From contig JBJMLS010000212.1 in the NCBI GenBank assembly GCA_045805185.1, forward strand, positions 1-11,150: DNA of 11,150 nt. The letters run 5' to 3'. The translations under genes and the position numbers were made by a program. The notes under the pieces are model-generated. The model was not told the origin of the DNA, searched no databases, and was given only the letters and a program-made list of their open reading frames with translations. Origin of the DNA: JAHEYF01 sp045805185 (GTDB lineage Bacteria > Bacteroidota > Bacteroidia > B-17B0 > Aurantibacillaceae). Positions 6,672 through 11,150 of the stretch are shown piece after piece. The stretch's first letter is position 1, and every line of letters starts with the position of its first letter.

Positions 6672-7535
6672 TTAATGTGTAAGTGTCCCGAACTTCCCGG
6701 ATTGATAATCTGCATAGGCTTTGTGGATCTCATCCATTGAATTCATTACAAAAGGGCCGTAGGCCACAACGGGCTCATTTATCGGTGCAGCGTTTAAGAT
6801 CAGCAGGCGCGAATCGGTAAGCGCGGCAAGATGGATCTTCCCTTTGGTTTCACTGAAAGTGATCATGTGAAATTTTTCCACGGGCTTCTCTTTATTGATC
6901 TCAACAGTTCCATTTAAAATGTATATCAGGGTTTCCTGCCCTTCCGGGAAACTCAATTCTACTTCAGTTCCCTGCTCCATATCACCCATGATCGCGATCA
7001 TATCGGTGAAAGTCGAGGCCGGCCCTTTTTTTCCGTTGAATTCACCAGCTACGAGCCTGAGCTTATCCTTTGCGTCATCAAATACTTTGGGCATGTCCGC
7101 CGCTTTGATGTCCTGGTATTTAGGCTCCACCATTTTATCTTTTGCAGGAACATTGATCCAGAGTTGGATCAGTTCAAGCGTTCCTCCTTTCTTCAGGAAT
7201 TCAGGCGAAGGTCCTTCGCTGTGAAGGATCCCGCTTCCCGCGGTCATCCACTGCACATCACCGTCGCCAATCGAACCTTCGTTCCCCATCGAATCCCGGT
7301 GGAATATTCCTCCCTCAAATACAAAAGTTACAGGTTCGAACCCACGGTGCGGATGAGGCCCGAGGCGCGGCGGCTCGCTGTTGGCCTCATAATTTCTTGG
7401 GGCCGCATGGTGCAGCAATACAAAAGGACCTACCTGTTCTATACCTTCTTCAGGTAAAGGCTGCCTTACCCGCATTGGCCCCATTGGGTGCTCATTCGCG
7501 TAGACAATTTGTTTTATCGGATTAAACTCTGGCAT
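6672..7535 (-). CDS. Pirin-family bicupin, classical pirin type
   Basis: The 287-residue protein has the two-cupin layout of human pirin. The four metal ligands are visible: His61 and His63 in LGPHPHRGFEPV, His105 and Glu107 in GILHSEGPS. The surrounding segment GDVQWMTAGSGILHSEGPSPEF is near-diagnostic. The C-terminal cupin runs from about residue 175, and the tail PFVMNSMDEIHKAYADYQSGKFG is the usual pirin ending. Pirins bind iron; several show quercetin 2,3-dioxygenase activity, and mammalian pirin is regarded as a redox sensor. This copy differs from the neighbouring pirin in length, ligand-motif context and C-terminus, so the two are separate subfamilies rather than a recent duplication. 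It begins 24 bases after the first pirin stop, in the same operon. Its natural substrate is unknown. Confidence 0.93.
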   Translation of the reverse strand: MPEFNPIKQIVYANEHPMGPMRVRQPLPEEGIEQVGPFVLLHHAAPRNYEANSEPPRLGPHPHRGFEPVTFVFEGGIFHRDSMGNEGSIGDGDVQWMTAGSGILHSEGPSPEFLKKGGTLELIQLWINVPAKDKMVEPKYQDIKAADMPKVFDDAKDKLRLVAGEFNGKKGPASTFTDMIAIMGDMEQGTEVELSFPEGQETLIYILNGTVEINKEKPVEKFHMITFSETKGKIHLAALTDSRLLILNAAPINEPVVAYGPFVMNSMDEIHKAYADYQSGKFGTLTH

Positions 7536-7559
7536 TTTTTCAGACTCTTTAATTATTTA

Positions 7560-8273
7560 TCAGTGCATAGGAACTTCCATGATCAACAGTTCGGTTCCGC
7601 CGCTGGTACTAATTGAAAACTTTTCAGTTCCTGTCACTCCCATTCCATCACGCTTTTCGAGATTCTGTCCGTTCACTTCCGCTTCGCCTTCCAGCACAAA
7701 AAAATACACCCCGTTATTCTGATCTTTCTTTTCAAACTCCAGCTTTTTTCCTGCGTCAAGGCTGCTCATATAAAACCAGGCATTTTGATTGATCCATACG
7801 CCATCATCATCCGGGTTGGGAGAAATCACCTGTTGAATTCTATTTTTCCGGTCTGCAAAATTCAGGCTCATCTGATCATAACGCGGACTTACATTCTTTT
7901 TCGCCGGCATCACCCAGATCTGCAGGAACTTTACTTCCTTATCCTTATTCTTGTTGTATTCGCTGTGATATACTCCTGTCCCCGCGCTCATCACCTGTAT
8001 ATCACCCTGCTTGATTACAGTTGTATTACCCATGCTGTCTTTATGTTCAAGATCACCGGATAAAGGAATAGAAATGATCTCCATATTTTCGTGCGGGTGA
8101 GTGCCAAAACCCATGCCCGGGGCAACAGTATCATCATTCAGCACTCTTAATACGCCAAAATGCATTCGCTCCGGATCATGATAAGACGCGAAACTGAAGG
8201 TGTGATAAGAATTCAGCCAGCCGTGATCGGCATGACCTCTCGTATTTGCTTTGTGCAGAATTATATTACTCAT
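7560..8273 (-). CDS. Pirin-family bicupin, YhhW type (quercetin 2,3-dioxygenase-like)
   Basis: The 237-residue protein matches the E. coli YhhW branch in length and motifs. RGHADHGWLNSYHTFSFASYHDPERMHFG (starting near residue 12) is the characteristic opening. Metal ligands are His59 and His61 in THPHENMEI, and His103 and Glu105 in GVYHSEYN, two positions after those of YhhW. GDIQVMSAGTG lies between them. The C-terminal cupin (from about residue 165) ends in ELLIMEVPMH. YhhW degrades quercetin in vitro with a bound metal, but the cellular substrate of this branch is unsettled. The gene follows marR after 55 bases and precedes the second pirin by 24 bases. The 55-base gap holds AT-rich dyads that may bind MarR. 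Confidence 0.93.
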   Translation of the reverse strand: MSNIILHKANTRGHADHGWLNSYHTFSFASYHDPERMHFGVLRVLNDDTVAPGMGFGTHPHENMEIISIPLSGDLEHKDSMGNTTVIKQGDIQVMSAGTGVYHSEYNKNKDKEVKFLQIWVMPAKKNVSPRYDQMSLNFADRKNRIQQVISPNPDDDGVWINQNAWFYMSSLDAGKKLEFEKKDQNNGVYFFVLEGEAEVNGQNLEKRDGMGVTGTEKFSISTSGGTELLIMEVPMH

Positions 8274-8287
8274 GTGATATTTATTTG

Positions 8288-8311
8288 ATATTACAATATT
8301 TGTTTGAACAA
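8288..8311. promoter_or_regulatory. Two adjacent dyads in the marR-pirin gap, possible MarR sites
   Basis: ATATT-AC-AATAT (8288-8299) and TTGTT-TG-AACAA (8300-8311) are perfect inverted repeats lying back to back, 15-38 bases before the pirin ATG. ATTTGTT (8298-8304) spans their junction and is identical to a half-site of the dyad in the marR promoter (8812-8818). No good -7 element is visible here, so these may be secondary operators or chance structure in AT-rich sequence. Confidence 0.35.
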
Positions 8312-8328
8312 TAATTAAACCAAATTTT

Positions 8329-8775
8329 TTATCCGCGTATCTTGTCCAGCAGGTCTGACAGAAGTTCCGCTTCCTTGTCAGATAGTTTTATTTTTTTGGC
8401 CTGCTTCTTCATTCCAGGATCGATGTGCCTGAGCAGGTCGAGTCCGGTCTTCGTGATCCTGATCAATACCTGCCTCCTGTTAAACTCATTGTACTGGCGC
8501 TCGATGAGTCCTTTCTTCACCAGGCGATCGCACAACCGTGTAAGGTCAGGGTTTTTGTCCAGCATTACCTCCTTGATATCGCCGGCACAGATCGAGTTTG
8601 GATAACGTCCCCTGAGGATCCGTAATACATTATACTGCTGCTCGGTAATTTCATATTGCTCAAAGAAAGCGGTCCAGAGGTTACTGAGCCAATTGTACGT
8701 ATAAATTACATTCACCATCGCCTTATGCACAGGCGAGTCAAATTTTTTCTGCTTTATGGCCTCATCTATTTTCAC
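8329..8775 (-). CDS. MarR-family transcriptional regulator
   Basis: Read from GTG 8775, this is a 148-residue winged-helix regulator, the normal MarR length. Residues 45-110 form the DNA-binding part: EQQYNVLRILRG, then the recognition-helix stretch DKNPDLTRLCDRLVKKGLIERQ (74-95) and the wing NEFNRRQVLIRITKTG. Flanking helices at both ends (1-40 and 115-148) form the dimer interface. The frame stays open up to 8841, but the strong -7 box at 8787-8780 overlaps that extension, so transcripts should begin at about 8775 and the upstream ATG cannot be used. MarR proteins repress their own operons and release DNA on binding phenolic or oxidising compounds. Cys63 and Cys82 are visible but do not obviously match the OhrR sensing cysteine. 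As first gene before two pirins, it probably controls the whole minus-strand run. Confidence 0.9.
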   Translation of the reverse strand: MKIDEAIKQKKFDSPVHKAMVNVIYTYNWLSNLWTAFFEQYEITEQQYNVLRILRGRYPNSICAGDIKEVMLDKNPDLTRLCDRLVKKGLIERQYNEFNRRQVLIRITKTGLDLLRHIDPGMKKQAKKIKLSDKEAELLSDLLDKIRG

Positions 8776-8779
8776 ACTA

Positions 8780-8809
8780 CAAATATAGCAATTTATTCGT
8801 TTAAACAAA
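8780..8809 (-). promoter_or_regulatory. Strong Bacteroidota promoter of the marR operon
   Basis: On the minus strand TTTG (8809-8806), an 18-base spacer and TATATTTG (8787-8780) match the Bacteroidota consensus TTTG / TAnnTTTG at every fixed base. The -7 box ends four bases before GTG 8775. Transcription should therefore start at or beside that codon, giving a leaderless mRNA. This is the clearest promoter in the window. Confidence 0.75.
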
Positions 8810-8818
8810 TTATTTGTT
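8804..8818. promoter_or_regulatory. Candidate MarR operator over the marR -33 box
   Basis: AACAAA-TTA-TTTGTT is a perfect 6-3-6 inverted repeat covering the -33 TTTG of the marR promoter. Its size and position suit a MarR dimer that blocks RNA polymerase, giving autoregulation. The same ATTTGTT half-site recurs at 8298-8304 before the first pirin gene. Binding is inferred; AT-rich repeats of this length also occur by chance. Confidence 0.5.
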
Positions 8819-8841
8819 GATTTAGCTGAAATTTTACACAA

Positions 8842-9429
8842 ATCATTTACACTTTAAGATCCTCCATAAGGATCATGAACCTTCAATGATGAGGTAGTTA
8901 TTTCAGTTCTGCAAGCCATTAGAGGTCCTAATAATATAAAACACAAGCCTGAGGCAAATCGTTTACAGAACGGGTAAATAATCCTCCCTTAGTCTAATTG
9001 CTGCTCCCCAACAAATAGAATAACCTTTGACAGGAATCTGCGTATTACTAATGAGGATGACGCATTCAGGTTGTTCCTGATTTGTACATCGGCTCCGCTC
9101 CGGGTAATCCGCATAAGCCCGGTCGTTTATTAAGATGTTCGTGCGTTTTAAGGGGGTTCCGCTACTTCCTTTCACGAACAGCAGTAGTATACTGTATTTC
9201 GCAAATTTTAAAATTGTACGGGTGAATCCGATCCTGGCACTGTTAGCCATGCAGGAAATTTCACCGAAACAATAATCCCGTGAAGTGAATTGTGTAATAT
9301 AATCCGTTGAATTAAATTTATTTTTACTCATTTCATACAAGGAAAAAAAACGAGGAATAGTGCGGTTGCACAATGAAATAATTATTAACCTGTCTCCTGC
9401 AAAAGAGATCAAGCAAAAGAACCACTATT
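8842..9429. other. 588-base region between marR and the response regulator
   Basis: This stretch separates the minus-strand operon from the plus-strand two-component genes. It contains a 6-5-6 hairpin, GATCCT-CCATA-AGGATC (8858-8874), with no T-run, and a minus-strand open frame of uncertain status (8963-9331). No TAnnTTTG match or Shine-Dalgarno sequence is evident in front of the response regulator at 9430, so its promoter was not located. I see no tRNA, terminal repeat or phage/IS remnant here. Confidence 0.5.
8963..9331 (-). CDS. Uncertain ORF, hypothetical 122-residue protein
   Basis: I do not recognise this protein and am not sure it is real. The frame is open from 9412 to the TAA at 8963, long for an otherwise gene-free region, and no other gene occupies the area. 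ATG 9331 is taken as start because the only longer option begins with TTG. The protein begins MSKNKFNSTDYITQF, has five scattered cysteines (21, 27, 82, 90, 107), and one moderately hydrophobic stretch, YSILLLFVKG, too short for a sure membrane helix. The segment ADYPERSRC is low in hydrophobic content and the whole lacks a clear domain pattern. No promoter element was found upstream. It could be a lineage-specific small gene, a decayed gene, or chance. Confidence 0.28.
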   Translation of the reverse strand: MSKNKFNSTDYITQFTSRDYCFGEISCMANSARIGFTRTILKFAKYSILLLFVKGSSGTPLKRTNILINDRAYADYPERSRCTNQEQPECVILISNTQIPVKGYSICWGAAIRLREDYLPVL

Positions 9430-9882
9430 ATGAATGGCTTAACAAGACTTCAGGAAATTAATATTTTACTGGTTGAGGATAATCCCGGCGATATCCGCCT
9501 GACCAAGGAAGTATTGAAAGAGGGAAAGATCCGCAACAACCTGAGTGTAGTAATGGATGGCGAAGAGGCCATTTATTTTCTTAAGAAAACCGGGAAATAC
9601 CAGGATTCGATCACTCCGGATATTATTCTGCTGGATCTCAATCTACCAAAAAAAGACGGTCGTGAGGTCCTGGCAGAGATCAAAGCAGATCCGCTACTGA
9701 TGATGATCCCGGTGATCATATTTACAACCTCATCAGCCGAACAGGACATACTGAATACCTATTCCAACCACGCGAATTGCTACATTACAAAACCCGTCGA
9801 CTTTACACAGTTCATCAGCGTGATCAAATCAATTGAAAATTTCTGGCTCACTATTGTTAAGTTGCCTAAGACGGATACCTAA
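9430..9882 (+). CDS. Single-domain response regulator, Rcp1/CheY-like
   Basis: The 150-residue protein is one receiver domain with no output domain. Acidic pocket residues are Glu16 and Asp17 in LLVEDNPGD, the phosphoacceptor is Asp69 in LLDLNLPKKDG, the switch Thr is Thr99 or Thr100 in IIFTTSS, and the conserved Lys is Lys121 in ITKPVD. The opening LLVEDNPGDIRLTKEVLKEG and the insert between strands two and three are typical of the Rcp1 branch, which receives phosphate from phytochrome-type and PAS-containing histidine kinases. The kinase gene follows 10 bases after the stop in the same direction, so the pair is probably cotranscribed. With no DNA-binding domain it must act by protein contact or as a phosphorelay step. 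Confidence 0.93.
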   Translation: MNGLTRLQEINILLVEDNPGDIRLTKEVLKEGKIRNNLSVVMDGEEAIYFLKKTGKYQDSITPDIILLDLNLPKKDGREVLAEIKADPLLMMIPVIIFTTSSAEQDILNTYSNHANCYITKPVDFTQFISVIKSIENFWLTIVKLPKTDT

Positions 9883-9892
9883 GAAGCAAACT

Positions 9893-11150
9893 ATGGAAGA
9901 ATTAAGAAAATTTGCCGCTTACATCAGGAAGAGCCACCTGCACGAATATGTAAGGGAGAGCCTGCGCCTGCTTGATACAATAGATATCCCGCTCATGCGC
10001 TACTTCAGGCACCTGAGCCAGCAACAGCTCTTCGACATGTCGGTGGTCAGCTCAGACAAATTCCTTTCTTCGCTTGAGAATGATACGGCGCTGGAAGAAG
10101 CAAGAAAGAATCTGAGGCAATGGGAAGACGATAAGCTGGAAGGCATCGGGAAAACGAGCATTGTACCTACTGACCTGATCCTCATTTATACCTTACAAAA
10201 AAAAGCGCTCTTAAAATTTCTTTCCCGGTTCACCAGTGACATAAACCAGGCAGAAAAAATACTGCAGGAAACAGAAGACTACTTTTCCAGGGTACAGAAC
10301 GAGGCGATGCTGGTACTGCAAAAAATTCAACGCGAAACAGAAGAGGCATTAAAAGAGAGCGAAGATATGTTCAGCCTGATGGTGAACAGCGTGAAAGATT
10401 ATTCCATCTTCCTTCTTAGTCCGGAAGGAAATGTGGTAAGCTGGAACGAGGGAGCGGAAAGCATTAAGGGATATAAGGCGAGCGAAATAATCGGAAAGCA
10501 CATGTCCGTTTTTTATACTGCAGAAGATAAGCTGCAAGGCATGCCCGAGCATAACCTAAGGGTGGCCAAAGAAAAAGGCTATTATGAAACGGAAGGCTGG
10601 CGGCTTAGAAAAGACGGAAGCCGGTTCATGGCAGATGTGGTATTTACTACTTTATACGATTCAAAAAAACAGCTGAAGGGTTATGCCAAGATCACCAGAG
10701 ATATAACCCAGGCAAAAAATGCGGAAGATCAGCTGAGAAGATCGAACGAGCGCTTCATGAAGATCTTTAGCCTGAATCCTATTCCTACCTACATTGCGAA
10801 TTCTAAAACCAGGAAATTCCTCTATGCGAACGAGGCATTTGAGAGGCTGTTCCAGATAAAGAACGAGGACCTTATTGGAAAAACCGCCATTGAACTGCAG
10901 ATCATGACCCCGGAGACCCGTGAAGGAGTATTGAAGCATTTAGAAGAAAACAAAGGAAACGCGCGAAACCTGGAATTGCAGTTAAGGACCGGCAACGGCG
11001 AATTAAAAGACATATTGGTTTCTTCTGACACAATTGAAATAGATCATGAAGAATGTTTTGTCGCTGCGCTGATCGATATCACGATCAGGAGAAAAATGGA
11101 AAAAGAACTGGTAAAGAGAACAGAAGAACTGGCCCGTTCAAATACCGAGC
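9893..11150 (+). CDS. PAS-domain sensor histidine kinase, 3' truncated
   Basis: The frame from ATG 9893 stays open to the window edge, showing 419 residues. Residues 1-150 are helical and charged, without a signal peptide or membrane segment. They resemble N-terminal helical-bundle sensor regions of the RsbR/RsbRD type, though that match is weak. The first PAS domain is at about 155-275: SIFLLSPEGNVVSWNEGAESIKGYKASEIIG, then EGWRLRKDGSRFMADVV and AKITRDIT. The second PAS is at about 283-400, from SNERFMKIFSLNPIPTYIAN to AALIDITIRR. A coiled-coil linker, EKELVKRTEELARSNTE, then begins; in related proteins this leads into the HisKA dimerisation helix and an HATPase domain, both beyond the window. 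Membrane-free PAS kinases are usually cytoplasmic sensors of redox, light or small ligands. The response regulator directly upstream is the likely partner. The kinase core is inferred, not seen. Confidence 0.88.
   Translation, partial: MEELRKFAAYIRKSHLHEYVRESLRLLDTIDIPLMRYFRHLSQQQLFDMSVVSSDKFLSSLENDTALEEARKNLRQWEDDKLEGIGKTSIVPTDLILIYTLQKKALLKFLSRFTSDINQAEKILQETEDYFSRVQNEAMLVLQKIQRETEEALKESEDMFSLMVNSVKDYSIFLLSPEGNVVSWNEGAESIKGYKASEIIGKHMSVFYTAEDKLQGMPEHNLRVAKEKGYYETEGWRLRKDGSRFMADVVFTTLYDSKKQLKGYAKITRDITQAKNAEDQLRRSNERFMKIFSLNPIPTYIANSKTRKFLYANEAFERLFQIKNEDLIGKTAIELQIMTPETREGVLKHLEENKGNARNLELQLRTGNGELKDILVSSDTIEIDHEECFVAALIDITIRRKMEKELVKRTEELARSNTE

Noticed and set aside
7333..7343. T-arm-like string GGTTCGAACCC
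   Set aside because: It falls within the second pirin gene and no D-arm, anticodon arm or acceptor stem accompanies it at tRNA distance.
8342..8605. Plus-strand reading frame opposite marR
   Set aside because: It is Ser/Arg-rich with no domain pattern and mirrors a well-supported MarR coding region.
8858..8874. GATCCT-CCATA-AGGATC as a terminator
   Set aside because: The six-pair stem has no following T-run on either strand and no gene ends beside it.
1..11150. Mobile element, phage or CRISPR content
   Set aside because: No transposase, integrase, phage structural gene, cas gene, direct-repeat array or terminal inverted repeat was seen, and gene packing and base composition look uniform.

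Overview
The window looks like a chromosomal segment of a Bacteroidota bacterium, probably of the Chitinophagales/Sphingobacteriales kind. The reasons are: a TonB-dependent receptor paired with a seven-bladed surface lipoprotein of the BtuG/DUF5074 type; promoters that match the Bacteroidota -7 element TAnnTTTG; start codons without clear Shine-Dalgarno sequences; and a PAS-rich histidine kinase beside an Rcp1-type response regulator. Base composition appears moderate and even, and I see no insertion sequence, integrase, phage gene, CRISPR array, tRNA or rRNA. Family assignments come from reading motifs, not from database searches.

Layout, left to right. (1) 1-2531, plus strand: the C-terminal part of a TonB-dependent receptor, cut by the window edge, then a lipoprotein propeller 11 bases later. 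This pair resembles the cobalamin receptor BtuB with its surface partner BtuG. (2) 2579-4645, plus strand: a tightly packed three-gene unit of GNAT acetyltransferase, NAPE-PLD-like metallo-beta-lactamase-fold hydrolase and PPP-type metallophosphoesterase. Its genes overlap by 11 and 4 bases. (3) 4713-5009, plus strand: a small lipoprotein of unknown function that converges on the next block. (4) 5023-8775, minus strand: a six-gene run, read in the order marR, pirin (YhhW type), pirin (classical type), yceI-like, nitroreductase, YjdI-CDGSH iron-sulfur protein. (5) 8776-9429: a promoter region plus one uncertain minus-strand ORF. (6) 9430-11150, plus strand: an Rcp1-like response regulator, then a PAS sensor histidine kinase cut by the right edge.

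The minus-strand run is the most interesting unit. A MarR repressor gene leads two cupin oxygenase-like pirins, a lipocalin-fold isoprenoid binder, an FMN oxidoreductase and a two-cluster iron-sulfur protein. Together they suggest a self-regulated response to quinones or other redox-active aromatic electrophiles; this is inference from gene content. The marR promoter has a strong TTTG-N18-TATATTTG match placed so close to the gene that the mRNA should be leaderless and start at GTG 8775. A perfect AACAAA-TTA-TTTGTT dyad covers its -33 box, and one half-site recurs before the first pirin gene. These sites are candidate MarR operators.

Several start codons given here lie inside longer reading frames (marR, the CDGSH protein, the small lipoprotein and the uncertain ORF). 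They were chosen from promoter position, signal peptides or family length.
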